From an uncultured Clostridia bacterium (lineage in GTDB: Bacteria > Bacillota > Clostridia > Oscillospirales > Ruminococcaceae), in the NCBI GenBank assembly GCA_947383835.1, contig CANDEV010000008.1, positions 62,001-126,000 on the forward strand: a stretch of 64,000 bases of DNA, in the 5' to 3' direction. Below the pieces are notes generated by a model, which was not told where the DNA came from, made no database searches, and worked only from the letters and a program-made list of their open reading frames with translations. This document shows positions 42,521-51,735 of the stretch, one piece after another (the stretch's first letter is position 1; each line of letters begins with the position of its first letter). The position numbers and the translations under genes were made by a program.

Positions 42521-43210
42521 ATGAATGAAATGGAAATCAAAGAGCAAATGTGTGATGTGTGCCATAAAATGTGGCAGCTCGGCTGGGTAGCGGCTAACGA
42601 CGGAAACGTCTCCGTAAGGCTGGGGGACGGAACTTTTCTTGCCACCCCCACGGGCATAAGCAAAAGCTTTATCACTCCCGAAAAAATCGTGAAAATTGAC
42701 GGCGAGGGCAAGGTTTTGGAGGCTTTGGACGGCTACAGACCCTCCTCGGAAATAAAAATGCACCTGCGCTGCTATGAGGAGCGGGAGGACGTCGGCGCGG
42801 TGGTTCACGCTCACCCGCCTACAGCTACGGGCTATGCCGTTGCAAACAAGGCTCTGGACGGCTACACAATGATAGAGGCTGTCATTGCGGTTGGTTCTGT
42901 ACCTGTTACTCCTTATGGAACGCCGTCAACATATGAAGTCCCCGAAGCTATCACTCCATATCTGAAAGAACACGATGTTATGCTGCTGCAAAACCACGGC
43001 GCGCTGACCGTCGGCGCGGACATAATCACGGCGTACTACCGCATGGAGACACTGGAGCTTTGGGCGAAGATAAGCCTTACCGCACATCTGCTTGGCGGCG
43101 AGAGGGAAATTTCCCGCGAAAATATAGACAGGCTCTGCAATATGCGGCAGCAGTACGGTGTTACGGGCAAGCATCCGGGGTATAAGAAGTACCCATATGG
43201 AGACAAATAA
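42521..43210 (+). CDS. fucA: L-fuculose-1-phosphate aldolase
   Basis: A 229-residue class II aldolase. It cleaves L-fuculose-1-phosphate to DHAP and L-lactaldehyde in the cytoplasm. Zn ligands are seen as the paired His in AVVHAHPPTATGYA and His in LLQNHGALTVGAD, with the catalytic Glu in YRPSSEIKMHL. The opening VCHKMWQLGWVAANDGNVSVR and TPTGISKSFI are family hallmarks. Ribulose-phosphate aldolases are related, but the neighbouring fucI, fucO and fucU make fuculose the likely substrate. Confidence 0.9.
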   Translation: MNEMEIKEQMCDVCHKMWQLGWVAANDGNVSVRLGDGTFLATPTGISKSFITPEKIVKIDGEGKVLEALDGYRPSSEIKMHLRCYEEREDVGAVVHAHPPTATGYAVANKALDGYTMIEAVIAVGSVPVTPYGTPSTYEVPEAITPYLKEHDVMLLQNHGALTVGADIITAYYRMETLELWAKISLTAHLLGGEREISRENIDRLCNMRQQYGVTGKHPGYKKYPYGDK

Positions 43211-43212
43211 AA

Positions 43213-44007
43213 ATGACAAGAAAAAGCGTTTCCACAGCAAGCGGCGAGGTGGTTTATTATACCTCCGAAAATTGGGACTGTGGCAGAGATACGTTGGTGT
43301 TTCTCCACGGTCTTACCGCCGACCACACTATGTTTGATCCGCAATTTGAATATTTCAAGGTTAAGTACAATATAATTGCGTGGGACGCTCCCGCTCACGG
43401 CAAATCGCGTCCCTTTGCAGATTTTACTTATCCAAAGGCTGCCGAAGCATTAAAGCAAATTTTTGACGAAAACGGCGTTACCTCCGCATCGATCGCGGGA
43501 CAGTCCATGGGCGGATATATTGCACAGTCATTTATCAAGCGTTATCCCGAAACGGTGAAAGCTTTTATCGGCATAGACACCACGCCTTACGGCGAGGGGT
43601 ACTATTCAAAGTCCGATATTTTCTGGCTGAAGCGCATTGAAACACTGGCAAAGCTGTACCCCATCAACGCTATGAAAAGGGCGGTTGCAAAGCAGGTATC
43701 CGTGACGGAAAATGGGTACAAAAATATGCTTTCAATGCTTGACCCATACGGGAAAGACGAGCTTTGCAGGCTTATGGGTATCGGTTACGCCGCTTTTCTT
43801 GACGACAACTGCGATTTGGAGATACCATGTCCCGTGCTGATAATTCTCGGCGAAAAGGATAAAACGGGCAAAATGCAAAGCTACTGCAAAGAGTGGGCAA
43901 GGCGCACGGGCTATCCTCTGAAAATAATCAAAAACGCGGCGCATAATTCCAATGTGGATAATCCCGACGAGGTCAATGAGGCTATTGAAAAATTTTTAAG
44001 TACATAA
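43213..44007 (+). CDS. Alpha/beta hydrolase
   Basis: A 264-residue alpha/beta-hydrolase fold protein. The oxyanion segment is LVFLHGLTADHTMF, the nucleophile elbow is AGQSMGGYIAQ (Ser in GQSMG), and a final His is in NAAHNSNVDNPDEV. Substrate is unknown; esterase, lactonase or C-C hydrolase are all possible. Two bases separate it from fucA, so it is translated from the same mRNA. Its place in a fucose cluster is not standard. Confidence 0.85.
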   Translation: MTRKSVSTASGEVVYYTSENWDCGRDTLVFLHGLTADHTMFDPQFEYFKVKYNIIAWDAPAHGKSRPFADFTYPKAAEALKQIFDENGVTSASIAGQSMGGYIAQSFIKRYPETVKAFIGIDTTPYGEGYYSKSDIFWLKRIETLAKLYPINAMKRAVAKQVSVTENGYKNMLSMLDPYGKDELCRLMGIGYAAFLDDNCDLEIPCPVLIILGEKDKTGKMQSYCKEWARRTGYPLKIIKNAAHNSNVDNPDEVNEAIEKFLST

Positions 44008-44033
44008 AAATAAACCAAAAGAGGAGCTTTAAC

Positions 44034-44537
44034 ATGAACGATTTTACCGAAGCACTGACATCAAAAACCAAAAGCGACATTATCCCCGATGACAAAAATT
44101 ATTTCGGACAGTTTGTGGGCGCGTGGAAATTCGACGGCGAATACCTTAACGATAAAAACGAGCCATGCACTTCAAAGGGCGAGTGGATATTCTCTTGGGT
44201 ACTGGAGGGGAAAGCCGTTCAGGACGTATTTATCTGGCCGCCCCGTGACGAGCGTAACAAGCCTCTCGGCGATAATGAATACGGCACTACCCTGCGGTTC
44301 TACAATCCCGAAACGGAGAAATGGGACATCATTTACAGCGACAACGGAATACCCATACTTTTAGAGGCGGACAGGGTCGGCAAAAACATTGTGCTGACGG
44401 AAAGGTCGGAGGGGAAAATGCAGTGGATCTTTTCCGACATTACCGAAAATTCCTTTGTATGGAGAAGCGTTTATCACGAAGACGACGGCAGTTTAAAACA
44501 GCTTGCAAAGCTTGACGTAAAGCGCGTCAATAAATAA
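44034..44537 (+). CDS. Conserved-looking 167-residue protein, unknown
   Basis: A soluble beta-rich protein (FGQFVGAWKFDGEYLN, GEWIFSWVLEGKAVQDVF, RSEGKMQWIFSDITENSF). The order of strands, with alternating aromatics, resembles a lipocalin-like or DUF1579-like barrel, but I cannot assign it. GAGGAG is five bases before the ATG. It lies 26 bases after the hydrolase. Confidence 0.55.
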   Translation: MNDFTEALTSKTKSDIIPDDKNYFGQFVGAWKFDGEYLNDKNEPCTSKGEWIFSWVLEGKAVQDVFIWPPRDERNKPLGDNEYGTTLRFYNPETEKWDIIYSDNGIPILLEADRVGKNIVLTERSEGKMQWIFSDITENSFVWRSVYHEDDGSLKQLAKLDVKRVNK

Positions 44538-44542
44538 TTTTT

Positions 44543-44614
44543 GCGGGGCGGATTCCATTTCCGTCCGCATAACAAACAAATATACCAACGGGCGGATATA
44601 GAATCCGCCCCTAC
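44543..44614. repeat. P-family repeat, copy P4 (divergent)
   Basis: GCGGGGCGGATTCCATTTCC then GTCCGC on the left and GGGCGGATATAGAATCCGCC then CCTAC on the right. Same arrangement as P1 with ATTCC loops. Between the 167-residue gene and fucO. Confidence 0.7.
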
Positions 44615-44688
44615 AGGATTTGTGCAAATTTTAAAACAGGAAAAATGCCAAACGGCTTTTTTAATAAAATTTAAAGGAGAAGATTAAA

Positions 44689-45834
44689 ATGAACAGATTT
44701 ATCCTCAATGAAACTTCCTACCACGGAGCGGGAGCTATCGCCGCTATCAAGGACGAGGCGCTCGGCAGAGGCTTTAAAAAGGCTCTCGTTTGCTCCGACC
44801 CCGATCTTATCAAATTCGGTCTCACCAAAAAGGTTACGGACGTTCTGGACGGCGCAGGTCTTGCTTATGATATTTACTCCGACATCAAGCCAAACCCCAC
44901 TATCGAGAACGTTCAGTCGGGTGTTGAGGCATTTAAAAAAGCTGCTGCGGACTGCATTATCGCTATCGGCGGCGGTTCCTCAATGGATACCGCAAAGGCT
45001 ATCGGCATAATCATCACAAACCCCGATTTTGCGGACGTTCGCAGCCTTGAGGGCGTTGCGGACACAAAGAACAAGTGCGTACCCATTTTCGCAGTACCCA
45101 CAACTGCGGGAACAGCCGCAGAGGTAACTATAAACTACGTTATCACCGACGCTGAAAAGAACCGCAAAATGGTTTGCGTTGACCCACACGACATTCCCGT
45201 TGTTGCATTCGTTGACCCAGATATGATGTCCACAATGCCTAAGGGTCTCACAGCCGCAACAGGCATGGACGCTCTCACACACGCTATCGAGGGCTACATT
45301 ACAAAGGGCGCATGGGAGCTTTCCGATATGTTCCACCTGAAAGCTATCGAGATAATTGCAAGAAGTCTCCGCGGCGCGGTTGAGAACACTCCCGAGGGCA
45401 GGACTGATATGGCTCTCGGTCAATACGTTGCGGGCATGGGCTTCTCAAACGTTGGTTTGGGTATCGTCCACTCAATGGCGCACCCTCTCGGCGCACTTTA
45501 TGATACTCCCCACGGCGTTGCAAACGCTATCATTCTGCCTACTGTTATGGAGTACAATGCTCCCGCAACAGGAGAGAAGTACCGCGAGATCGCAAGGGCA
45601 ATGGGTGTTCAGGGCGTTGACAATATGTCACAGGAGGAGTACCGCAAGGCTGCTATCGACGCAGTTAAGCAGCTTTCCAAGGACGTTGGTATCCCTGCGG
45701 ACTTAAAGGATATTGTAAAGACCGAGGATATACCTTTCCTTGCACAGTCCGCGTTTGACGACGCTTGCCGTCCCGGAAATCCGAGAGATACCTCCGTTGA
45801 GGAAATTACAGAATTGTACAAGTCATTGATGTAG
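44689..45834 (+). CDS. fucO: Lactaldehyde reductase (iron-dependent alcohol dehydrogenase)
   Basis: A 381-residue group III alcohol dehydrogenase that reduces L-lactaldehyde to L-1,2-propanediol with NADH. The cofactor motif is AIGGGSSMDTAKAIG, and the Fe ligands are in GMDALTHAIEGYI and IVHSMAHPLGALYDTPHG. The opening MNRFILNETSYHGAGAIAA is typical of FucO. AAAGGAG precedes the ATG. The substrate is inferred from the cluster; other diol or alcohol dehydrogenases of the family are similar. Confidence 0.9.
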   Translation: MNRFILNETSYHGAGAIAAIKDEALGRGFKKALVCSDPDLIKFGLTKKVTDVLDGAGLAYDIYSDIKPNPTIENVQSGVEAFKKAAADCIIAIGGGSSMDTAKAIGIIITNPDFADVRSLEGVADTKNKCVPIFAVPTTAGTAAEVTINYVITDAEKNRKMVCVDPHDIPVVAFVDPDMMSTMPKGLTAATGMDALTHAIEGYITKGAWELSDMFHLKAIEIIARSLRGAVENTPEGRTDMALGQYVAGMGFSNVGLGIVHSMAHPLGALYDTPHGVANAIILPTVMEYNAPATGEKYREIARAMGVQGVDNMSQEEYRKAAIDAVKQLSKDVGIPADLKDIVKTEDIPFLAQSAFDDACRPGNPRDTSVEEITELYKSLM

Positions 45835-45853
45835 TTAATAATTAATAATTTTT

Positions 45854-45881
45854 GTATGGGGACGGTTTTCCCGTCCCCTGC
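45854..45881. repeat. P-family half hairpin, copy P5
   Basis: GTATGGGGACGGTTTTCCCG then TCCCCTGC. Only one of the two hairpins is present. Confidence 0.6.
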
Positions 45882-45959
45882 AAAATCAATAGTTAATAGT
45901 CAATAGATTTTGTTGGTTATTAAGTGTTGATTAAATTAGGGAGGCTGATATATACGGAC

Positions 45960-46603
45960 ATGTTTGATATATTATATCTTGTAATGCTTGTAATTGCCGC
46001 CGCCGCGTTTATTGTAATGCTTGTGTGCGTTATCAAGCTGATAATTGCCAAAAAAGAAAAACGCGGGCAAATGAAAAAGACTAAAATTGCCGCTGTTATT
46101 TCTGCGCCGATTACGGCAATTATTATAGCCTTTTGTACATTTTTAATATCTCCGCCGATTGCTCCGCCGCTGCCCGAAATTGCGGTTATGCCCGATTTGA
46201 CGGGATTTACATTTGAAGAATGCAAATCGGCTTATACCGAACATTTTGACCTTGTTGTTGAGAAAGAGCAATATTACGCCGAATACCCCAAGGGAACAAT
46301 TATCAGCCATACGCCAAAGGAGGGGCAGGAATATTTAATCGGCAGGACGACGGTAAAATGCTTTATAAGCCGCGGTCCGAGAATGGTTGCAGTCAGCAAT
46401 GTTATAGGGCTTGATTTTGAGGACGCAAAAGAAATTCTCGGAGAATACGACAATTTACAGTAGGCTTTGTAAGCGAATATTCCGATGATGTGCCAAAGGG
46501 AAAGGTCATTGCAACAGACCCGCCCGCAAGAGAAAAAGCGGTGTACGGTTCGGCGGTAAAAGTAACCGTAAGCGGCGGCAAAGAGCCTGAAGATAACAAA
46601 TAA
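45960..46603 (+). pseudogene. Frameshifted two-PASTA membrane protein
   Basis: The first frame (45960-46463) starts with two hydrophobic helices and a complete PASTA domain (VMPDLTGFTFEECKSAYTEH to CFISRGPR), then enters a second PASTA domain (VAVSNVIGLDFEDAKEILGE) and stops at a TAG at 46461-46463. The continuation of that domain, beginning FTVGFVSEYSDDVPKGKVIA and ending GGKEPEDNK, lies in another frame up to a TAA at 46601-46603. Losing one T from a run of four near 46452 would account for it. PASTA domains bind peptidoglycan or beta-lactams. Programmed frameshifting or a sequencing error are alternatives. AGGGAGG is 15 bases before the ATG, farther than normal. Confidence 0.75.
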
Positions 46604-46617
46604 AAGGGAGAATAAAA

Positions 46618-47046
46618 ATGAAAATAAGAGAACTGAAAAGATCCGATTATGAAGATGTTTACGGACTGATAAAAAATTCCCTCGGCTATGAAAATGACAG
46701 AGAAAAGCTTTTCGCAAGGCTTGATAAAATGAACGGCGGTATCTATCATACATATATTGCGGAAATCGACGGCAGGGCTGTTGGATTTATAGGCTTCTGC
46801 GTTATGTCGGCGTATGAATTTGAGGGTGATTATATTCGTGTGCTTGCTCTTGCAGCGGACGAAAATTATAGGGGTATGGGCGTGGGTACTGCTTTGCTGA
46901 AAGCAACGGAAGATTTTGCCGCTGAAAACGGCATGGAGCTTTTTGCTCTTAACAGCGGAATGAGCAGGACTGACGCGCATAAATTCTATGAAAACAGGGG
47001 CTTTTTTAAGTACGGCTACAGCTTTAAGAAAAAGCTTGAAAAATAG
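46618..47046 (+). CDS. GNAT N-acetyltransferase
   Basis: A 142-residue GNAT-fold protein. The acetyl-CoA loop VLALAADENYRGMGVGTALL, with the RxxGxG/A pattern, and the C-terminal FYENRGFFKYGYSFKK fit the family. The closest functional types are amino-group acetyltransferases; the acceptor is unknown. AAAGGGAG precedes the ATG, and fucU follows after 19 bases. Confidence 0.85.
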   Translation: MKIRELKRSDYEDVYGLIKNSLGYENDREKLFARLDKMNGGIYHTYIAEIDGRAVGFIGFCVMSAYEFEGDYIRVLALAADENYRGMGVGTALLKATEDFAAENGMELFALNSGMSRTDAHKFYENRGFFKYGYSFKKKLEK

Positions 47047-47065
47047 TTAAAAAGGAGAATGAAAA

Positions 47066-47494
47066 ATGCTGAAAAACATACCGAAAATCTTATCACCCGA
47101 GCTTGTGAAAATTCTTATGGAAATGGGTCACGGCGACGAAATCGTCATCGCGGACGGAAACTTTCCCTCCGAGACTATCGGCAAACGTGTTGTACGCTGC
47201 GACGGTCACGGCGTCCCCGAACTGCTTGAAGCGATAATGCAGCTTTTCCCGCTGGACACCTACACCGACAAGCCTGTTATGCTTATGGAGGTCGTGCCGG
47301 GCGACCCTGTTGTCCCCACCATTTGGGACGAGTACAAAAGCATTATCAATAAATATGAGCCTGAAAATTGCAAAATTGAAATGATAGAACGTTTCGCGTT
47401 TTATGAACGTGCCAAGACGGCTTACGCTGTTGTTGCCACGGGCGAAGAGGCTATTTATGCAAACATCATCTTAAAGAAGGGCGTGGTAAAATGA
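47066..47494 (+). CDS. fucU: L-fucose mutarotase
   Basis: A 142-residue RbsD/FucU family protein that interconverts the anomers of L-fucose and so feeds the isomerase. MLKNIPKILSPELVKILMEM and GHGDEIVIADGNFPSE mark the family, with the His in GHGDEIV as the catalytic candidate; the C-terminal YANIILKKGVV is also typical. AAAAGGAG precedes the ATG. It overlaps the kinase start by four bases (ATGA). Confidence 0.9.
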   Translation: MLKNIPKILSPELVKILMEMGHGDEIVIADGNFPSETIGKRVVRCDGHGVPELLEAIMQLFPLDTYTDKPVMLMEVVPGDPVVPTIWDEYKSIINKYEPENCKIEMIERFAFYERAKTAYAVVATGEEAIYANIILKKGVVK

Positions 47495-48963
47495 GTACTG
47501 AAAAAAGAGTTCTCGCTTTTGATTTCGGAGCTTCAAGCGGACGCGCCATGCTCGGAAAATTCGACGGCGAAAAAATTACTTTGGAGGAAATTCACCGATT
47601 TGAAAACAATCCCGTAAAGCTGGGGGACACCCTTTATTGGGACATTTACCGCCTTTTCCACGAGGTTAAGCAGGGCATCTCCAAAGCCGCTCTTGCAGGA
47701 GGATTTGACAGTATCGGCGTTGACACATGGGGCGTGGATTTCGGTCTTATCGGCGCGGACGGGACTATTATCGAAGCCCCTGTTCACTACCGCGACAGCC
47801 GCAATATCGGCATGGTTGACAAGGCTTTGACAATGTTTCCGAGGGAGCATTTTTACAAGATCACGGGCAATCAGTTTATGGATATTAACACGGTCTTTCA
47901 GCTTTTGTCGCTGAAAATCAAACGTCCCCATATGCTGAAAAATGCCGAGAAGCTTTTGCTTATGCCCGACCTTTTTAACTACCTTTTGACAGGGGTAAAG
48001 CGGACGGAGGTATCTATAGCCTCCACAACGCAGATGATGAACGCGGTAAACAAAAATTGGTCGGACACCGTCCTTGACAAGCTGAAGCTGCCTAAAAATC
48101 TGCTGACAAAAATAGTACCGTCGGGTACTGTTATCGGCAGGCTTCGGGAGGACATCTGCAAGGAACTGAACGCTCCCGCCGCAAATGTTGTTGCGGTCTG
48201 CGGACACGACACACAATGCGCCGTATGCGCTGTCCCCACGGAGGAAAAGGATTTTATTTTTATATCCTGCGGCACATGGTCTCTTTTCGGAACGGAGCTT
48301 GACGAACCCCTTATAAATCCCGTGTCCGAGGCATTCAACATCACAAACGAGACAGGGTACGGCGGCAAGACGACTTTCCTTAAAAACATAATCGGGCTTT
48401 GGCTCATACAGGAATCGCGGCGGCAGTTCAGACGCGAGGGTACAGAGCTTTCCTACGGAGAGCTTGAAAAGCTTGCTCTTGCGGCTGAACCGTTCAAATG
48501 CTTTATCGACCCCGACGCGCCCGAATTCGTCCCCGAGGGAGACATACCCGAAAGAGTGCGGGAATTCTGCAAGCGGACGGGACAGTACGTCCCCCAAAGC
48601 GTGGGCGAGGTAATGCGGTGCATTTACGAGAGTCTTGCGTTAAAGTACCGACAGGCTTTTGAGGAGATAAAAATATGTACCGAAAAGGAGTACCGCTCAA
48701 TAAATTTGATAGGCGGCGGCGCAAAGGACGGCTTGCTCTGCAAAATGACGGCGAACTCCTGCAATTGCAAGGTAACGGCGGGCCCCATAGAGGCGACGGC
48801 TTACGGAAATATCGCTATTCAGCTTATTGCGGCGGGGGCAATTCCCGACATGGCTGCTGCGAGGAAAATTATTGCAGTTTCCGACAGCGTGAAAACATTT
48901 GCGCCCGACAATGCCGAGGCTTGGGAGGAAGCATATCAGCGGTACAGAACGTATCAGGATTAA
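47491..48963 (+). CDS. fucK: FGGY carbohydrate kinase, L-fuculokinase (rhamnulokinase-like)
   Basis: A 490-residue FGGY kinase. The phosphate 1 motif is AFDFGASSGRAMLGKFDGEK and the sugar-binding segment GVDTWGVDFGLIGADGTIIE is clear. The sequence YRDSRNIGMVDKAL and SCGTWSLFGTELDEP resemble RhaB more than E. coli FucK. In Firmicutes such RhaB-like kinases serve as fuculokinases; the neighbouring fucU and fucI favour L-fuculose. Start overlaps fucU (ATGA). Confidence 0.85.
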   Translation: MSTEKRVLAFDFGASSGRAMLGKFDGEKITLEEIHRFENNPVKLGDTLYWDIYRLFHEVKQGISKAALAGGFDSIGVDTWGVDFGLIGADGTIIEAPVHYRDSRNIGMVDKALTMFPREHFYKITGNQFMDINTVFQLLSLKIKRPHMLKNAEKLLLMPDLFNYLLTGVKRTEVSIASTTQMMNAVNKNWSDTVLDKLKLPKNLLTKIVPSGTVIGRLREDICKELNAPAANVVAVCGHDTQCAVCAVPTEEKDFIFISCGTWSLFGTELDEPLINPVSEAFNITNETGYGGKTTFLKNIIGLWLIQESRRQFRREGTELSYGELEKLALAAEPFKCFIDPDAPEFVPEGDIPERVREFCKRTGQYVPQSVGEVMRCIYESLALKYRQAFEEIKICTEKEYRSINLIGGGAKDGLLCKMTANSCNCKVTAGPIEATAYGNIAIQLIAAGAIPDMAAARKIIAVSDSVKTFAPDNAEAWEEAYQRYRTYQD

Positions 48964-48974
48964 TGGAGGATTTT

Positions 48975-49727
48975 ATGTACAGATACAAATGCGCGGCGGC
49001 GCAAAACGCGGACAAAGAGGATTTTTACGGCGTTATAGGCGGACTAAAGGCGCTGTACCCCAATATGATCGAGAACAATAACGCTCCCTCGGACAGCGAA
49101 TTTCTGCGGCGTGAATTTTGGCATGGAGAAAAACGCGTTATGGTTCAGTACAGCTTTTCTGAGCGGTCGGTGACGGTTTTTTCCGAGGACTGGCTCGGCA
49201 AGTTTTACGAGGACAGAGAGGTATTGGAGGGGCGGTTCAGACCTACGGCTTCCGCGTATACCAACGGAACAATGTGGGCTGTTTCGGGCGTGTTTTTTGC
49301 AGTAATGGCTGTAACATCATTTTTCGGATTTAGCAGCATTTTTTTCGGCAATGTTTCAATACTTGCTGTTTTGATATTAGCGGCGGTCTATACGGTATCG
49401 GGCATAATTATAAGACGGCGTGTTGAAGTTCCGCTGTTAAAGCTTGCCTTTTGGCAGGCTGGCGGTTTTATAACCGTTATTATAGGACTTATTTTATCAA
49501 ATGCATTTCTGCTTGCTGATTATTTGCCGTCGTTCAATATTATTGGTTTGATTTTTACGTTGGCTATGGGATACATTATATGTTGGTTTATGTTTTGTTT
49601 GCCCGCTTTGGAAATAAGCTATTTGATTCAAGCAGTTATCGGACTTATTATGAAAAAGATCAATTCGCCCAAAACGGCGGCAATTGAAAATACTGCGGAA
49701 AACGATGACATATCCGCAATTAATTAA
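48975..49727 (+). CDS. Membrane protein of 250 residues, unknown
   Basis: The first 100 residues are soluble (YRYKCAAAQNADKEDFYGVI); then four membrane helices between about residues 98 and 230 (WAVSGVFFAVMAVTSFFGF, VSILAVLILAAVYTVSGIII, AFWQAGGFITVIIGLILS, IIGLIFTLAMGYIICWFMF). The start at 48975 is preferred because GGAGG sits six bases upstream; a longer frame from 48675 overlaps fucK. No family is recognised. Eleven bases after fucK; no obvious role in fucose use, though a membrane role is possible. Confidence 0.7.
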   Translation: MYRYKCAAAQNADKEDFYGVIGGLKALYPNMIENNNAPSDSEFLRREFWHGEKRVMVQYSFSERSVTVFSEDWLGKFYEDREVLEGRFRPTASAYTNGTMWAVSGVFFAVMAVTSFFGFSSIFFGNVSILAVLILAAVYTVSGIIIRRRVEVPLLKLAFWQAGGFITVIIGLILSNAFLLADYLPSFNIIGLIFTLAMGYIICWFMFCLPALEISYLIQAVIGLIMKKINSPKTAAIENTAENDDISAIN

Positions 49728-49739
49728 CGGTTAAATTTT

Positions 49740-49819
49740 GTAGGGGACGGGTTGCCCGTCCCGCATTGACAAAAAGCAAAACATTAGTTATCCAACGGGC
49801 GGGGAGACCCCGCCCCTAC
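49740..49819. repeat. P-family GC double hairpin, copy P6
   Basis: GTAGGGGACGGGTTGCCCGT then CCC on the left, GGGCGGGGAGACCCCGCCCC then TAC on the right, i.e. the two hairpins in the opposite order from P1. It lies 26 bases before the fucI start codon. Confidence 0.85.
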
Positions 49820-49845
49820 AATAAATTAAAAAAGGAGTAATTATT

Positions 49846-51615
49846 ATGAATCCAAAAATCGGTATCAGACCCGTAATCGACGGTCGGCAGTTCGGTATCA
49901 GGGAGTCCCTCGAAGTCCAGACAATGAACATGGCAAAAGCCGCAAAGGAGCTTATTGAAAGCAACTGCCGCTATGCTGACGGCACGCCTGTTGAGTGCGT
50001 TATAGGTCCCTGCACAATAGGCGGCGGCGCGGAGGCTTACCGCACCGAGGAATTTTTCAGCACTCAAAATGTGTGCGCAACTCTTTCCGTTACACCCTGC
50101 TGGTGCTACGGCACGGAGACTATCGACATGAACCCGCTGACGATAAAGGCGGTTTGGGGCTTTAACGGCACGGAACGTCCCGGAGCGGTCTACCTTGCGG
50201 CGGCTATGGCTGCTCACGCACAGAACGGTCTCCCCGCCTTTGCGATTTACGGCAGGGACGTTAAGGACATGACGGACACTTCTATCCCCGACGACGTTGC
50301 GGAAAAAATTCTCCGCTTTGCAAGGTGCGCCGCCGCTGTAGGTCAGATAAGAAACAAGGCTTATGTCGGTCTCGGCGCGGTGGCAATGGGTATCGGCGGC
50401 TCTTACTGCAACGCTTCTTTTATGCAGAAATATTTGGGAATACGTCCCGAATGGGTGGATATGACGGAAATTTTACGCCGTATCAAGCTTGAAATTTACG
50501 ATAAGGACGAGTACGAAAAGGCTCTTGCGTGGACAAAGAAAAACTGTCCCGAGGGCATGGATGTAAACACCGAGATAAACCCCGGAAACAAGGGGGTCAT
50601 GTCCCACGAGGAGCAATGGGAATTCTGCGTAAAAATGACTTTGATAATCCGCGACATCATGCTTGGCAACCCGAAGCTTGCGGAAATGGGCTGGCATGAG
50701 GAATCCCGCGGCAGGAACGCGGTGTTCGGCGGCTTCCAGGGTCAGAGAATGTGGACGGACTGGCTCCCCAACGCTGATTTTGCGGAGAGTATTTTAAACT
50801 CCACATTCGACTGGAACGGCAAGAAGCAGCCTGTCCTGCTTGCAACCGAGAACGACGGCTTGAACGGTACTGCAATGCTTTTCGGCAATATGCTCACAGG
50901 CAGAGCCTCTGTTTTTGCGGACGTGCGGACATATTGGAGTCCCGAGGCGGTGGAGCGCGTTACGGGCAAGAAGCCTGAGGGCAGAGCGGCTAACGGCTTC
51001 ATACACCTGATAAATTCAGGCGCGGCTGCTGTGGACGCAACGGGTCTTGCCAAAAATGAAAATGGCGAAAACGCCATGAAGCAATGGTGGGACGTTACCG
51101 ACGAGGACATTTCCGCAATGCTCGGCGCAACGGACTGGTGCCCCGCAAATCTCGGCTATTTCAGAGGCGGCGGATTTTCCTCACACTTCCGCACACAGGC
51201 TGAAATGCCCGTTACAATGATACGTGTGAACATTATCGACGGCGTGGGACCCGTCCTGCAAATCGCGGAGGGCTACACAGTTACCCTGCCAGAGGAGATA
51301 CACAAGCCTCTTGACGACCGTACCGACAAGACATGGCCCACAACATGGTTTGTACCCGAACTGACGGGCAAGGGCGCGTTTGCGGACGTTTACTCGGTAA
51401 TGGCAAACTGGGGCGCGAACCACGGTTCTCTCACATACGGACACATCGGCGCGGACTTGATAACTCTCGCATCAATGCTGCGTATTCCCGTTGCGATGCA
51501 CAACGTTTCGGAGGACAGGATATACCGTCCCCACAGTTGGACAGGCTTCGGCACTGCCGACAAGGAGAGCGCGGATTACCGTGCCTGCGCGCATTACGGT
51601 GCGATGTACAAATAA
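49846..51615 (+). CDS. fucI: L-fucose isomerase
   Basis: A 589-residue enzyme, near the 591 of E. coli FucI, that converts L-fucose to L-fuculose. The N-terminus KIGIRPVIDGRQFGIRESLE, the central MNMAKAAKELIESNCRYADG and the catalytic/metal region VLLATENDGLNGTAMLFGNM, RASVFADVRTYWSPEAVERV, and the C-terminal PVAMHNVSEDRIYRPHSWTG are recognisable. It uses Mn and acts in the cytoplasm as a hexamer. AAAGGAG precedes the ATG. A terminator ends the transcript 16 bases after the stop. Confidence 0.97.
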   Translation: MNPKIGIRPVIDGRQFGIRESLEVQTMNMAKAAKELIESNCRYADGTPVECVIGPCTIGGGAEAYRTEEFFSTQNVCATLSVTPCWCYGTETIDMNPLTIKAVWGFNGTERPGAVYLAAAMAAHAQNGLPAFAIYGRDVKDMTDTSIPDDVAEKILRFARCAAAVGQIRNKAYVGLGAVAMGIGGSYCNASFMQKYLGIRPEWVDMTEILRRIKLEIYDKDEYEKALAWTKKNCPEGMDVNTEINPGNKGVMSHEEQWEFCVKMTLIIRDIMLGNPKLAEMGWHEESRGRNAVFGGFQGQRMWTDWLPNADFAESILNSTFDWNGKKQPVLLATENDGLNGTAMLFGNMLTGRASVFADVRTYWSPEAVERVTGKKPEGRAANGFIHLINSGAAAVDATGLAKNENGENAMKQWWDVTDEDISAMLGATDWCPANLGYFRGGGFSSHFRTQAEMPVTMIRVNIIDGVGPVLQIAEGYTVTLPEEIHKPLDDRTDKTWPTTWFVPELTGKGAFADVYSVMANWGANHGSLTYGHIGADLITLASMLRIPVAMHNVSEDRIYRPHSWTGFGTADKESADYRACAHYGAMYK

Positions 51616-51630
51616 GAGACAAAGAATATA

Positions 51631-51663
51631 TTCTGCCCCTTTTGCGGGGGCAGAAATTTTTTT
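51631..51663 (+). terminator. Terminator of the fucose cluster
   Basis: TTCTGCCCC with GGGGGCAGAA around a short loop, followed by ATTTTTTT. It ends fucI. Confidence 0.9.
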
Positions 51664-51680
51664 CGGGACGTTTCCCCGCC

Positions 51681-51709
51681 TTGACATTTTCACCAAAATG
51701 TGGTACAAT
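51681..51709 (+). promoter_or_regulatory. Sigma-A promoter of paralogue 3
   Basis: TTGACA at 51681-51686, 17 bases, TACAAT at 51704-51709. The spacer end AAAATGTGGTACAATA resembles that of the paralogue 2 promoter. Confidence 0.8.
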
Positions 51710-51735
51710 ATTTCTACATAAAAATATTTTTAAAA

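Noticed and set aside
47533..48597. 354-codon open frame antisense to fucK
   Set aside because: Composition is that expected of a mirror frame of a strongly biased gene and no ribosome site or domain is seen.
48675..48974. Extension of the 250-residue membrane protein into fucK
   Set aside because: It is a shadow frame of fucK; GGAGG and the ATG at 48975 define the start.
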